A DNA stretch of 64,000 nt, taken from positions 154,570 to 218,569 of the forward strand of contig NZ_JAKGSG010000034.1 in the NCBI RefSeq assembly GCF_021568775.1, in the 5' to 3' direction. Below the pieces are notes generated by a model that saw nothing but the letters and a program-made list of their open reading frames with translations, did not search any database and was not told the origin of the DNA. Positions 35,773 to 45,362 of this stretch are shown here, one piece after another. The DNA is from Antribacter soli. GTDB taxonomy: Bacteria > Actinomycetota > Actinomycetes > Actinomycetales > Cellulomonadaceae. Position 1 is the first letter of the stretch. The number at the start of each line of letters is the position of its first letter. A program made the translations under genes and the position numbers.

Positions 35773-36900
35773 TCAGGCGTCCCAGGCGACGTCCCACGAC
35801 AAGGCGTCCGGCGCGAGGTACCGCACCAGCTCCGCCGCCTCGTCGGCGACGGCCGCCTTGTCGCGCTTCCGCAGGTCGGCAAGGGGTGCGAGACGCAGGA
35901 CCGCGCGCTCCCCCGCCTCGTCGACCGCCCACGTCCCCGCCACGGTCCCGTCAACGAGGAACGTCGCGAGGACGTCCGCGTTGCGCTTGTACACGGCGGG
36001 AACGAGCTCGGGAGCGATGATCCGGTCGCGCACGGCGAGCGCGACCATCAGGTGCTCCCACCGGGGCAGGAACCGGACGGGCGCCGCGGTGTCGCCCGGC
36101 ACCACCTCGGACGACGCGAGGTCGACGAGCTCGCGACCGTCCGGCCCCTCGTAGGTGCGCAGGTCGAGCGTGCCCAGGGCACGCTTCACCTGACCGGGAC
36201 GCGCCAGCCCGAGGCCGCGACCGGCGTCGGCCGCCGAGACGGGGCCGAAGGCCGCGAGGTAGCGCGCGAGGACCTCGGCCCGCGCCTCCTCGGGATCGTC
36301 GGGCGGCCCGACGGCGGAGCGCACCCAGGCGCGCGCGTCGCCGTAGCGGGGCGTACCGCGGGCGGCCCAGGTGCCGGCGGGCGGGACCTGCACGAGCCCG
36401 CCGCCCGCGGACGCGAGCCGCCACCAGGCGCGGGTAACGCCCTTGGGGATCGCCGCCGCGGCGTCGACCCCGGGGTGCAGGCCCGCCACGTGCTCCTCGA
36501 TCTCGTCGACCCTGCGCGGCTCGGCGCAGAACTCCCGCACGGCCGCGTTGAGCTCGACGAGGTCGAGTCCCGCACGGCGGGCGCTCGGCACCCACGTGGC
36601 GAGGCGCTGCTCCGCGGCGACCGCGTCGAGCAGGGCGACGTCGCGCGCCGGGACCAGGTGCAGGGTCGACCGCATCAGGTGCGCCTTCACCACGTGACGC
36701 GCCTTCACGGCGTCGTCGAGGTCGGCGATCCGCTGGTCCTGCCGCCGCGACCAGAGCGCGACGAACGGCATCCGCGCGTGCTGCGCCTGCAGCCCGCCGA
36801 CGGCACCGATCACGTCCGTGACGGTGCCGTCGGCGCGAGCCAGCAGGGCCTGGCGTGCCAGCGTCGTGCGATTCAGGTCACGCTGCGTCAGGCGCTGCAT
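35773..36900 (-). CDS. AlkZ-like winged-helix DNA-binding protein (HTH_42)
   Basis: 375 residues. Belongs to the winged-helix AZL family that includes Streptomyces AlkZ, a glycosylase that unhooks DNA cross-links. The motif GLQAQ near residue 36 is the Q-x-Q active-site motif of the AlkZ branch, as opposed to Q-x-D in E. coli YcaQ. Further marks are HLMRSTLHLVPARD and LPRWEHLMVALAVRDRII. In antibiotic producers such genes give self-resistance, but many members are housekeeping or orphan. It starts 10 bp after ilvE and may be cotranscribed with it. Confidence 0.82.
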   Translation of the reverse strand: MQRLTQRDLNRTTLARQALLARADGTVTDVIGAVGGLQAQHARMPFVALWSRRQDQRIADLDDAVKARHVVKAHLMRSTLHLVPARDVALLDAVAAEQRLATWVPSARRAGLDLVELNAAVREFCAEPRRVDEIEEHVAGLHPGVDAAAAIPKGVTRAWWRLASAGGGLVQVPPAGTWAARGTPRYGDARAWVRSAVGPPDDPEEARAEVLARYLAAFGPVSAADAGRGLGLARPGQVKRALGTLDLRTYEGPDGRELVDLASSEVVPGDTAAPVRFLPRWEHLMVALAVRDRIIAPELVPAVYKRNADVLATFLVDGTVAGTWAVDEAGERAVLRLAPLADLRKRDKAAVADEAAELVRYLAPDALSWDVAWDA

Positions 36901-36910
36901 GCCGGCGGGC

Positions 36911-38041
36911 TCAGGCGAGCCGGCGCATCCAGCCGTGCCTGTCGGCGGCCCGGCCGTACTGGATGTCCGTGAGCTCGGCGCGCACGGCCATCGTGAGCTC
37001 GCCCGCCCCGCCGCCGCCCACCGCGTGGTCGAACGTGCTGCCGGCGAGCCGGCCCACCGGGGTCACGACCGCAGCGGTGCCGCACGCGAAGACCTCCGCG
37101 ACCTCGCCGGACGCGAGACCCTTGACCAGCTCGGCCAGGGGGATGCGCCGTTCCACGACCTCGTGGCCGCGGTCGGCGACAAGCTGCAGGATGGACGACC
37201 GCGTCACGCCCTCGAGGATCGAGCCGGTGAGCTCCGGCGTGTGGACGGACCCGTCCGCCTTCACGACGAACACGTTCATCCCGCCGAGCTCCTCGAGGTA
37301 CTTGTCCTCCACGGCGTCGAGGAAGCACACCTGGTCGAAGCCGTTCTTCTGGGCCTCGACCTGCGGCAGCAGGCTCGCCGCGTAGTTGCCGCCGCACTTG
37401 GCCGCGCCGGTGCCGCCGGGGCCCGCGCGGTGGTAGTCCTCCGCGACCCAGATGGAGACGGGCTTCACGCCGCCGGCGAAGTACGGGCCGACGGGCGACG
37501 CGATGACCAGGTACTCGACCTCGGCGCTCGGCCGCACGCCGAGGAACGGCTCCGACGCGTACATGAACGGGCGCAGGTACAGGCTGGAGTCCTCGCCGGA
37601 CGGCACCCAGCTGACGTCGGTACGCACGAGGGCCGCGAGGGAGCCGACGAAGTCGTCGACAGTCAGCGCAGGCAGCGCGAGCCGGTGCGCGGACCGGGCG
37701 AACCGGGCCGCGTTGGCGTCGGGGCGGAACGTCCACACCGAGCCGTCAGCGTGCTTGTACGCCTTGAGACCTTCGAAGATCTCCTGCGCGTAGTGCAGGA
37801 CCGCCGTCGCGGGGTCGAGCTGGAGCGGGCCGTACGGCTCGACGCGGCGGTCCACCCACCCGTCGGCGGCGCGCCACGTGATGCGTGCCATGTGGTCCGT
37901 GAAGACGGTGCCGAACTTCGGCGCCTGGAGGCTCGCCTCGCGCTCCTCGTCGGACGTGGGCGCGTCGGTGCGCGACACCTCGAAGAGGGCCACGAGGTCC
38001 TCGAGCTCGGCGGGCAGGATGGTGCTTGACGTGGTGGTCAT
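36911..38041 (-). CDS. ilvE: Branched-chain amino acid aminotransferase
   Basis: 376 residues. Fold-type IV PLP enzyme: HYAQEIFEGLKAYK, PFMYASEPFLGVRP, the PLP lysine in GAAKCGGNYAAS, EELGGMNVFVV and CGTAAVVTPVGRL. It makes the last step to Leu, Ile and Val. The ATG at 38041 is chosen over one five codons earlier because AAGG stands seven bases before it. It follows leuB (156 bp) with a strong hairpin between, and precedes the AlkZ-like gene by 10 bp. Confidence 0.95.
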   Translation of the reverse strand: MTTTSSTILPAELEDLVALFEVSRTDAPTSDEEREASLQAPKFGTVFTDHMARITWRAADGWVDRRVEPYGPLQLDPATAVLHYAQEIFEGLKAYKHADGSVWTFRPDANAARFARSAHRLALPALTVDDFVGSLAALVRTDVSWVPSGEDSSLYLRPFMYASEPFLGVRPSAEVEYLVIASPVGPYFAGGVKPVSIWVAEDYHRAGPGGTGAAKCGGNYAASLLPQVEAQKNGFDQVCFLDAVEDKYLEELGGMNVFVVKADGSVHTPELTGSILEGVTRSSILQLVADRGHEVVERRIPLAELVKGLASGEVAEVFACGTAAVVTPVGRLAGSTFDHAVGGGGAGELTMAVRAELTDIQYGRAADRHGWMRRLA

Positions 38042-38102
38042 AGTGGGGCCTTTCACCGGATGACGTGGACAAGTCTTCCACGCCCGGCCCCGTAACGTGA
38101 CA

Positions 38103-38135
38103 GGCGGGGCCGGGCGATGTGTGCCCGGCCCCGCC
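38103..38135. terminator. Perfect 13-bp hairpin between leuB and ilvE
   Basis: GGCGGGGCCGGGC, 7-nt loop, GCCCGGCCCCGCC. It lies 62 bp past the leuB stop and 62 bp before the ilvE start. No U-run follows; a GC-only actinobacterial terminator is likely, which would separate the two transcripts. Confidence 0.65.
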
Positions 38136-38196
38136 CTGCGTCTCGCGACGGGGGCTCGGCCGGTGCACCTGGCCGAGCTCCGCCGTCGGACGACGG

Positions 38197-39240
38197 CTAC
38201 CCGGCTACGCGGGCCGCGATCTCGCGGCCTACCTCAGCCGTGGTGCGTACTCGGCCCGCGCGCTCCACGAGGTCGGCCGCGACGGCCGCCTCGACGCGAC
38301 GCGCCTGAGCGTCGAGGCCCAGGTGCTCGAGGAGCATGGCGACGGACAGGACGGTGGCGGTGGGGTCGGCCTTGCCCTGGCCCGCGATGTCGGGCGCGGA
38401 GCCGTGCACCGGCTCGAACATCGAGGGGGCGGTGCGGTCCGGGTTGATGTTCGCGGAGGCCGCGAGCCCGATGCCGCCCGTGATGGCGGCGGCCTGGTCG
38501 GTGAGGATGTCACCGAAGAGGTTGTCCGTGACGATCACGTCGAACCGGCTCGGGTTCGTCGTGAGGAAGATCGTCGCGGCATCGACGTGCAGGTAGTCCG
38601 TGGTGACGTCCGGGAACTCGGCGTTCACGGCCTCGACCGTGCGGCGCCACAGGTGGCCCGCGTGCACGAGGACGTTGTGCTTGTGCACGAGCGTGAGGTG
38701 CTTGCGCGGGCGGACCGCGGCCCGGGCGAACGCGTCGCGCACCACGCGCTCCACGCCGAATGCCGTGTTGACCGACACCTCGGTCGCGATCTCGTGCGGC
38801 GTGCCGACGCGCAACGCGCCGCCGTTGCCCACGTACGGGCCCTCGGTGCCCTCGCGCACGACGACGAAGTCGATCTCGCCCGGGTTCGCGAGCGGGCTGG
38901 TCACGCCTGGGAACAGCTTGGCGGGGCGCAGGTTCACGTAGTGGTCCAGCGCGAAACGGAGCTTGAGCAGCAGGCCGCGCTCGAGGACGCCGCTCGGCAC
39001 CGACGGGTCGCCGATGGCGCCGAGGAGGATCGCGTCGTGCGTGCGGATCGCGGCGAGGTCCTCGTCCGTGAGGGTCTCGCCCGTGGCGTGCCAGCGGCGC
39101 GCCCCCAGGTCGAACTCCGTGGTGGCGACCTTGGCGTCCGTGCCGGCCAGGGCCGTCTCAAGGACCAGGAGGCCCTGTTCCACGACCTCCGTGCCGATGC
39201 CGTCGCCTGCGACGACCGCCAGATCGATGCTCTGCGTCAT
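38197..39240 (-). CDS. leuB: 3-Isopropylmalate dehydrogenase
   Basis: 347 residues. Beta-decarboxylating dehydrogenase fold: [46 protein letters not shown] with the LeuB-type Leu/Arg substrate residues, [12 protein letters not shown], Lys in HKHNVLVH, metal Asp in [15 protein letters not shown], and the NAD loop [19 protein letters not shown]. Oxidises 3-isopropylmalate to 2-oxoisocaproate; in actinobacteria it usually also handles 3-methylmalate from the citramalate route. Stand-alone gene bounded by the VOC gene and the hairpin. Confidence 0.96.
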   Translation of the reverse strand: MTQSIDLAVVAGDGIGTEVVEQGLLVLETALAGTDAKVATTEFDLGARRWHATGETLTDEDLAAIRTHDAILLGAIGDPSVPSGVLERGLLLKLRFALDHYVNLRPAKLFPGVTSPLANPGEIDFVVVREGTEGPYVGNGGALRVGTPHEIATEVSVNTAFGVERVVRDAFARAAVRPRKHLTLVHKHNVLVHAGHLWRRTVEAVNAEFPDVTTDYLHVDAATIFLTTNPSRFDVIVTDNLFGDILTDQAAAITGGIGLAASANINPDRTAPSMFEPVHGSAPDIAGQGKADPTATVLSVAMLLEHLGLDAQARRVEAAVAADLVERAGRVRTTAEVGREIAARVAG

Positions 39241-39312
39241 GCAGCGAGCCTACGCATCCCGGACGCCGTCTGAGACGCGAGTCTCACGGCTCGGACATCC
39301 CATCGGTGCGTC

Positions 39313-39711
39313 TCACTGCTCACGCGAGGAGAGGACGCAGAACTCGTTACCGTCCGGGTCGGCGAGCACGGTCCAGGTAGCGTCCGCCGGCTGGCCGACG
39401 TCGATGACCGTGGCCCCCAGCTCGACGAGGCGGGCGATCTCCGCGTCCCGGTCGTCGCTCGTGTGCGGCGCGAAGTCCCAGTGCAGCCGGTTCTTGCCCT
39501 GCTTCTCGTGCTCGACCGGCACGAACACGAAGCCCGGCGGCACCCGGTGGAACTCCAGCTCCTTCGACATCTCGAGCACCCACGGCGGCACCACGATCGC
39601 CTCCGAGTCGAGCTCGAAGATCACCTGCCACCCGAGGGCCTCCGCCCACCATCGGGCCAGCTTCCGGTGGTCTGTGGACTCCACCACGGTCGAGTACCAG
39701 CGCAGCGCCAT
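39313..39711 (-). CDS. VOC (glyoxalase/bleomycin-resistance) superfamily protein
   Basis: 132 residues. Two beta-alpha-beta-beta-beta units; first half from LRWYSTVVESTDHRKLARWWAEALGW, second with NRLHWDFAPHTSDDRDAEIARLVELGA and ADPDGNEFCVL. Members bind metals or small ligands. Resembles the VOC parts of the two genes at 54-56 kb (NRxHxD, DPxGNE). Function unknown. A 74-bp hairpin lies upstream. Confidence 0.8.
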   Translation of the reverse strand: MALRWYSTVVESTDHRKLARWWAEALGWQVIFELDSEAIVVPPWVLEMSKELEFHRVPPGFVFVPVEHEKQGKNRLHWDFAPHTSDDRDAEIARLVELGATVIDVGQPADATWTVLADPDGNEFCVLSSREQ

Positions 39712-39793
39712 CGGTCCTCCTCGGCTCGCAGCCCGCGGCGCAGGCCCCGGAGCACGACGCTACGCCGGACCACCGACACTCCCTGTGCGCCAA

Positions 39794-39867
39794 GGTCCGC
39801 TTCGATCACGCGGTTGCGCACCGGACGGCACGTCCCATGGTGCGTAACCCCGTGATCGAAGCGGACC
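39794..39867. repeat. 74-bp near-perfect hairpin between ASCH and VOC genes
   Basis: Arms of 29 bases (GGTCCGCTTCGATCACG and on to 39822; partner 39839-39867) match at 27 positions, and the 16-base centre itself contains a GGACG/CGTCC stem. It lies 63 bp past the stop of the ASCH gene. Much longer than a normal terminator; could be a very strong terminator or a REP-like/mobile palindrome. Confidence 0.85.
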
Positions 39868-39930
39868 ACGTACCGCTGGCGCCTCGACCCCGTTCGCGAC
39901 ATCGCCGGCCGCGCCGCCCGGCGAGCGCCG

Positions 39931-40494
39931 CTACTTCTTCGGGTAGAGCAGCTCAAACCTCTCGCACACCACCGGCAGGTCCAAGGAGAACTCGTGCCCC
40001 TCGCCCAGCGTGCGGCGGAAGAACTGCTCGTGCTCGGTGCGCCACTCCTCGAGGGAGCCGTCGCCCTCGCCCTCGGCCAGCGCGAACTCCTCGGTGACGT
40101 CACTGAACGGCACCGTCTCGACGGCCGTCGTGCGGATGAGCGCGCGCGGGTGGCCGGCGCCGTCGAGCACGATCGCGAGCTCGCCCGCCTGCGGCAGCGC
40201 GGCTTCCTCGTCCTCGTAGTCGGAGAGAGCCGACGACGTCGCCGTCTTCGCCCCGCTGAGCACCGCCTCGACGAGCGTGTCTCCGAGGGAGTCGTCGCCC
40301 CCGAAGGACCAGGCCTGCGGCGGCACCGTGTCGGACACGAGGGCGCCCGTGACCACGCTCGTGCGGCCGAGCCCGGCGTACTGGCGCGCGCCCTCCCAGA
40401 AGGTCAGCACCTCAGCCGCGAGCGCCGCCTCCTCGGCGGGCACGGCGGCGGGGTCGAAGGTCGCGGGGTCGAAGTCCTGGCTCACGGTGGACAT
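39931..40494 (-). CDS. ASCH-domain protein
   Basis: 187 residues. The ASCH beta-barrel is recognised from the substrate-loop VLSGAKTATSSALSDYE, AIVLDGAGHPRALIRTTAVETVPFSDVTEEFALAEGEGD and EEWRTEHEQFF. ASCH proteins bind RNA or modified nucleosides, and several hydrolyse N4-acylcytidines (YqfB). Cytoplasmic; no operon partner: strong hairpins flank both ends. Confidence 0.85.
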   Translation of the reverse strand: MSTVSQDFDPATFDPAAVPAEEAALAAEVLTFWEGARQYAGLGRTSVVTGALVSDTVPPQAWSFGGDDSLGDTLVEAVLSGAKTATSSALSDYEDEEAALPQAGELAIVLDGAGHPRALIRTTAVETVPFSDVTEEFALAEGEGDGSLEEWRTEHEQFFRRTLGEGHEFSLDLPVVCERFELLYPKK

Positions 40495-40530
40495 CCTGCC
40501 CTATCCGGGGCAAGCACAGCATCATGAACG

Positions 40531-40595
40531 ACGGTGCCCGACGCCGGGCCGGTCGCCTCCCAGGAGAAGGCGACCAGCCCGGCGTCGGGCACCGT
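40531..40595. terminator. Long hairpin after ilvC
   Basis: 28-base arms (40531-40558 and 40568-40595) complementary at 27 positions, loop of 9. It lies 13 bp past the ilvC stop and 37 bp before the ASCH start, so it most likely ends the ilvBNC transcript. No U-run. Confidence 0.8.
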
Positions 40596-40607
40596 GCGGA
40601 ACGGGGG

Positions 40608-41666
<1,059 letters not shown>

Positions 41667-41677
41667 TCAGGTGGTGA

Positions 41678-42202
41678 TCACGCGGTCCGGGCGACGCGGT
41701 CGAGCGCCCGGTCGGTGATGGATCGGGCCCCCCGGCCGACGGCCAGGGTCCCGGACTGGACGATCTCGCGCACACCGTACGGTTCCAGCGCAGCGAGGAG
41801 TGCCCCGAGCTTGGCGGCGGTGCCGGTGGCCTCGATGACCACGGAGTCCGGCACGACGTCGACGACGTTGGCACGGAACAACGACACCACCTCGAGCACG
41901 CTCGCGCGCGACGCCGCGTCGGCGCGCACCTTGACGAGCAGCAGCTCGCGCTGCACGGAGGTCTCGGGGTCGAGCTCCACGATCTTGATCACGTGGATCA
42001 GCTTGTTGAGCTGCTTCGTGACCTGCTCGAGCGGGTGTTCCTCCACGTCCACGACCACGGTGATGCGCGAGATCTCCTCGTGCTCGGTGGGCCCGACGGC
42101 CAGGGAGTGGATGTTGAAGGCGCGCCGGGCGAACAGGCCGGCGACGCGCGTGAGGACGCCCGGCTTGTTCTCGACCAGCACGGACAGGGTGTGGCGGCTC
42201 AT
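41678..42202 (-). CDS. ilvN: Acetolactate synthase regulatory subunit
   Basis: 174 residues. N-terminal ACT domain (HTLSVLVENKPGVLTRVAGLFARRAFNIHSL) that binds valine for feedback inhibition, and the C-terminal ALS_ss domain (KVRADAASRASVLEVVSLFRANVVDV). The ATG at 42202 lies one base after the ilvB stop; an earlier in-frame ATG inside ilvB lacks family similarity. Forms the holoenzyme with IlvB. Confidence 0.96.
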   Translation of the reverse strand: MSRHTLSVLVENKPGVLTRVAGLFARRAFNIHSLAVGPTEHEEISRITVVVDVEEHPLEQVTKQLNKLIHVIKIVELDPETSVQRELLLVKVRADAASRASVLEVVSLFRANVVDVVPDSVVIEATGTAAKLGALLAALEPYGVREIVQSGTLAVGRGARSITDRALDRVARTA

Positions 42203-42203
42203 C

Positions 42204-44090
42204 TCACTCCTCGCGGTCCCACGCGGGCGAGATGCCACGCGCGTACTGGATGTCGTCGTTGCTCACGCCCGCCGCGACCATCGGCCAGACCATCGCGTCG
42301 CGGGACACGGTGAAGTCGACGACGACGGGGCGGTCGTCGATCTCGTTCGCCCGCTTGATCGCGTCGTCCACCTCGGAGGCCTTCTCGACGCGGATGCCCT
42401 CACAGCCGTACGCGTCGGCGAGCTTGACGAAGTCGGGGACGCGCGCGGTGCCGTGGCCCGTGTGCAGGTCGGTGTTGGAGTAGCGCGACTCGTAGAACAG
42501 CGTCTGCCACTGCCGCACCATGCCGAGCGACGAGTTGTTGACGATCGCCACCTTGATCGGGATCTCGTTGATCGTGCAGGTGGCGAGCTCCTGGTTGGTC
42601 ATCTGGAAGCAGCCGTCGCCGTCGATCGCCCACACCGTCGCGTCGGGCCGGCCGACCTTGGCGCCCATGGCGGCCGGGACGGAGAAGCCCATCGTCCCGA
42701 GGCCGCCCGAGTTGATCCAGGTGCGCGGGTTCTCGTAGGAGATGAACTGCGCGGCCCACATCTGGTGCTGGCCCACGCCCGCCACGTAGATCGCGTCGGG
42801 TCCGGTGATCTGGCCCAGCCGTGAGATGACGTGCTGCGGGGCGAGCAGGCCGTCGGCAGTCTCGGTGTAGCCCAGCGGGTACGTGTGCCGCCACTCGTCC
42901 ACCTGGCGCCACCAGCCCTCGAGGTCCGGCAGGCCGTGCGTGTCGTGCTCCCGGGCCAGCTCCGGCAGCAGCTCGCCGATGACCTCGCGCAGGTCGCCCA
43001 CGATGGGGACGTCCACGGCCCGGTTCTTGCCGATCTCGGCGGGGTCGATGTCGGCGTGCACGATCGCGGCGTGCGGCGCGAAGCTCGACAGCACGCCGGT
43101 CACGCGATCGTCGAACCGCGCGCCGAGCGCGAAGATCAGGTCGGCCTTCTGCAGGGCTGCGACGGCCGGCACGGTGCCGTGCATACCGGGCATGCCCAGG
43201 TGCTGCGGGTGGCTGTCCGGGACGGCGCCGCGCGCCATGAGGGTCGTCACCACGGGCGCGCCCGACAGGTCGACGAGCCGGCGCAGCAGGTCCGACGCGC
43301 CGGAGCGGATCACGCCGCCGCCCACGTACAGCACGGGGCGCTTGGCGGTGGCGAGGAGGCGGGCCGCCTCCTTGATCTGCTTGGCGTGCGGCTTCGTCAC
43401 CGGGTGGTACCCGGGCAGCTGCAGCTCCTGCGGCCAGGAGAACGTGGTCCGCGCCTGCATCGCGGACTTCGCGATGTCGACCAGGACGGGGCCGGGCCGC
43501 CCGGTGGACGCGATGTGGAACGCCTCCGCGATGGTGCGCGGGATCTCGTCCGGGTCGGTCACCAGGTAGCTGTGCTTGGTGACGGGCATCGTGATGCCCA
43601 CGATGTCCGCCTCCTGGAAGGCGTCCGTGCCGATCATCGCCGCGCCGACCTGGCCCGTGATCGCGACCATCGGGATCGAGTCCATGTGGGCGTCCGCCAG
43701 CGGCGTGACCAGGTTCGTGGCGCCCGGGCCCGACGTCGCCATCGTGATGCCGACGCGCCCCGTGGCGTGCGCGTAGCCGGACGCGGCGTGGCCGCCGCCC
43801 TGCTCGTGGCGCACGAGGATGTGGCGGAGGCGCTCGGAGTCCATGAGCGGGTCGTAGGTCGGCAGGATCGCGCCCCCGGGGATGCCGAAGACGACCTCCG
43901 CGCCCACCTCCTCGAGCGACCGGACGATCGACTGCGCGCCCGTGACCTCCTCGGGTCCGATGCGCGGCCCGCTCGTCGCCGGGGCTACCGGCGAGGGCCG
44001 CCCGACGCCGCGGGCGCGCAGCTCTGCGCGCACCTCGGCCCGCGCCTCAGCACGGGCGGCGACCTGCGAGGGTGTCGGTGTGCCTGCCAT
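42204..44090 (-). CDS. ilvB: Acetolactate synthase catalytic subunit
   Basis: 628 residues. ThDP enzyme: catalytic Glu in [42 protein letters not shown]-domain [11 protein letters not shown], and ThDP motif [14 protein letters not shown]. The first 45 residues form an Ala/Arg-rich extension before [15 protein letters not shown]. Condenses pyruvate with pyruvate or 2-oxobutyrate. Ribosome site AGGAGA five bases before ATG. First structural gene of ilvBNC, behind a leader peptide and attenuator. Confidence 0.97.
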   Translation of the reverse strand: MAGTPTPSQVAARAEARAEVRAELRARGVGRPSPVAPATSGPRIGPEEVTGAQSIVRSLEEVGAEVVFGIPGGAILPTYDPLMDSERLRHILVRHEQGGGHAASGYAHATGRVGITMATSGPGATNLVTPLADAHMDSIPMVAITGQVGAAMIGTDAFQEADIVGITMPVTKHSYLVTDPDEIPRTIAEAFHIASTGRPGPVLVDIAKSAMQARTTFSWPQELQLPGYHPVTKPHAKQIKEAARLLATAKRPVLYVGGGVIRSGASDLLRRLVDLSGAPVVTTLMARGAVPDSHPQHLGMPGMHGTVPAVAALQKADLIFALGARFDDRVTGVLSSFAPHAAIVHADIDPAEIGKNRAVDVPIVGDLREVIGELLPELAREHDTHGLPDLEGWWRQVDEWRHTYPLGYTETADGLLAPQHVISRLGQITGPDAIYVAGVGQHQMWAAQFISYENPRTWINSGGLGTMGFSVPAAMGAKVGRPDATVWAIDGDGCFQMTNQELATCTINEIPIKVAIVNNSSLGMVRQWQTLFYESRYSNTDLHTGHGTARVPDFVKLADAYGCEGIRVEKASEVDDAIKRANEIDDRPVVVDFTVSRDAMVWPMVAAGVSNDDIQYARGISPAWDREE

Positions 44091-44151
44091 CGGTGTCTCC
44101 TGCCGTCGCGCTCCCGGGGATCCTCACCCGGGGGCTCTACAAACCATCGTG

Positions 44152-44195
44152 ACAACAAAAAGCCCCTCGGTCCTCGTGTGAGGACGGTCGAGGGG
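44152..44195 (-). terminator. Intrinsic terminator in the ilvB leader (attenuator)
   Basis: Reading leftward: CCCCTCG-ACC-GTCCTC, loop ACAC, GAGGAC-CGAGGGG, then CTTTTTGTTGT. A strong stem with U-run, 61 bp before the ilvB start and 31 bp past the leader-peptide stop. The nine bases directly 5' of it (44196-44204) are perfectly complementary to 44234-44242 inside the leader frame, giving an alternative hairpin that a ribosome on the leader would cover. Confidence 0.85.
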
Positions 44196-44226
44196 TGAGC
44201 GCGCTGACGAAGCCTGTGCGTGGGCC

Positions 44227-44271
44227 TCAGCCGGCGCGCTCAGGAAGTACTACGAGAAGGATCGTCTGCAC
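44227..44271 (-). CDS. ilvB leader peptide
   Basis: Fourteen codons from GTG: V-Q-T-I-L-L-V-V-L-P-E-R-A-G. Six successive Ile/Leu/Val codons (ATC CTT CTC GTA GTA CTT), of which CTT and GTA are rare in this GC-rich genome. An in-frame GTG lies three codons earlier but overlaps the promoter -10. It matches in kind the ILV-rich leader peptides of Streptomyces and Corynebacterium ilvB operons. Confidence 0.8.
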   Translation of the reverse strand: MQTILLVVLPERAG

Positions 44272-44278
44272 GCCCCGC

Positions 44279-44307
44279 ACACTACGCCGATGTCTCGGCG
44301 GTGTCAC
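44279..44307 (-). promoter_or_regulatory. Candidate ilvBNC promoter
   Basis: GTGACA (44302-44307), 17-bp spacer, TAGTGT (44279-44284) on the minus strand. The expected start of transcription falls at about 44271-44273, on or next to the GTG of the leader peptide, so the leader message may be leaderless. Confidence 0.5.
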
Positions 44308-44372
44308 CCGACGAGCCGGACGTCCCACGATCCGAGACCGGCCCGCCCGTGGGGCCGACGGCGGCCGCGCCG

Positions 44373-45362
44373 CTACCAGCCCATCGCCCCCCGCACCGAC
44401 GTCTCGGGAGGCTCCACCCCGAGGCGCTCGCGGAGCACCGTGAGGTCGTACGTGCGCTCCAGCGCGAGGTGGCTGAGCGCGTACCGGGACAGCCGCGGCT
44501 CCCGCCGCAGCCACCGAGCCACCCGCTCGCTCGCCGTCGCCGCGCGCACCGCCGCCTCGAGCGGCACCGGCACCACCCGGACCCGGCGGTGCCGGGCGAA
44601 CATCAGCAGCTCGGCGATCTCGCGGAGCACGACCGGCTCCGCGTCCGCCACGTTCACGACGAGCGCCCGGCCCACCGCGACCTCCGGCGTCAGGTCGGCG
44701 ACCAGCGCCGCGCGGACGGCGGTGGCCAGGGTGTCGACGTGCGTCAGGTGCTGCAGCACCTCGCCGCCCCCGGGCAGCGGCAGCCACCGGCCGAGCACCG
44801 CGCGCTCGAGCCGCGGCAGCAGCGTCGTGTCGCCCGGCCCGTAGACGGCGTGGGGACGCAGCACGACGACCGGCCCCCGGTCCTCCCGGGCGGCGTCCGC
44901 CGCCAGGTAGCGCTCGGCGGCCGCCTTCGTCCGCGCGTACGCGTTGAGGTAGCGCACCTCGCCCGTGCCCGACGGCGGGGCGTCGTCCTCGCGCACCCGC
45001 ACGCTCGGCAGGTGCGGGTCGTACACGCTGCCCGACGACACGTGCACGAACCGGGCCCGCGGGAACGTCTCCCGCACCGCGCACGTGCCCTCGACGTTCA
45101 CCAGCCACGCCCGGGCGTGCGAGCCGCCGTCGCCGACAGCCGCGCCCGCGTGCACCACGGCGTCGACCTCGCCCGCGTCCTGCAGCACGTCCTTCCGCAG
45201 CGGACCGGTGCGCAGGTCCCAGAGATGGACGGTGACGGAGGCAGGCACCGGCCACGCCGGGACCCGGCGCGCGAAGGCGAGCACCTCGTGGCCCCGGGTC
45301 GCAAGGTCTCGTACGACCGCGCCGCCCACGAACCCCGAGGCGCCCGTGACCGCGACCCTCAT
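44373..45362 (-). CDS. oleD: OleD-like NAD(P)-dependent 3-oxoalkanoate reductase
   Basis: 329 residues. Extended SDR: VTGASGFVGGAVVRDL cofactor loop, Ser in HVSSGSVYDP, YARTKAAAERYL with catalytic Tyr and Lys, and RPHAVYGPGDTTLLPRL. The family includes OleD, which reduces the 2-alkyl-3-oxo acid made by OleA to the beta-hydroxy acid. Position directly after the OleC-like gene with ATGA overlap supports this role; as a stand-alone SDR it would not be assignable. Last gene of the operon; 10 leader bases and the ilvB control region follow. Confidence 0.75.
   Translation of the reverse strand: MRVAVTGASGFVGGAVVRDLATRGHEVLAFARRVPAWPVPASVTVHLWDLRTGPLRKDVLQDAGEVDAVVHAGAAVGDGGSHARAWLVNVEGTCAVRETFPRARFVHVSSGSVYDPHLPSVRVREDDAPPSGTGEVRYLNAYARTKAAAERYLAADAAREDRGPVVVLRPHAVYGPGDTTLLPRLERAVLGRWLPLPGGGEVLQHLTHVDTLATAVRAALVADLTPEVAVGRALVVNVADAEPVVLREIAELLMFARHRRVRVVPVPLEAAVRAATASERVARWLRREPRLSRYALSHLALERTYDLTVLRERLGVEPPETSVRGAMGW

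Noticed and set aside
35773..36900. AlkZ-like protein as self-resistance gene for a DNA cross-linker made by the NRPS or Ole-like cluster
   Set aside because: It is over 8 kb from the Ole genes, next to ilvE, and no cross-linker pathway is visible; the family is widespread outside producers.
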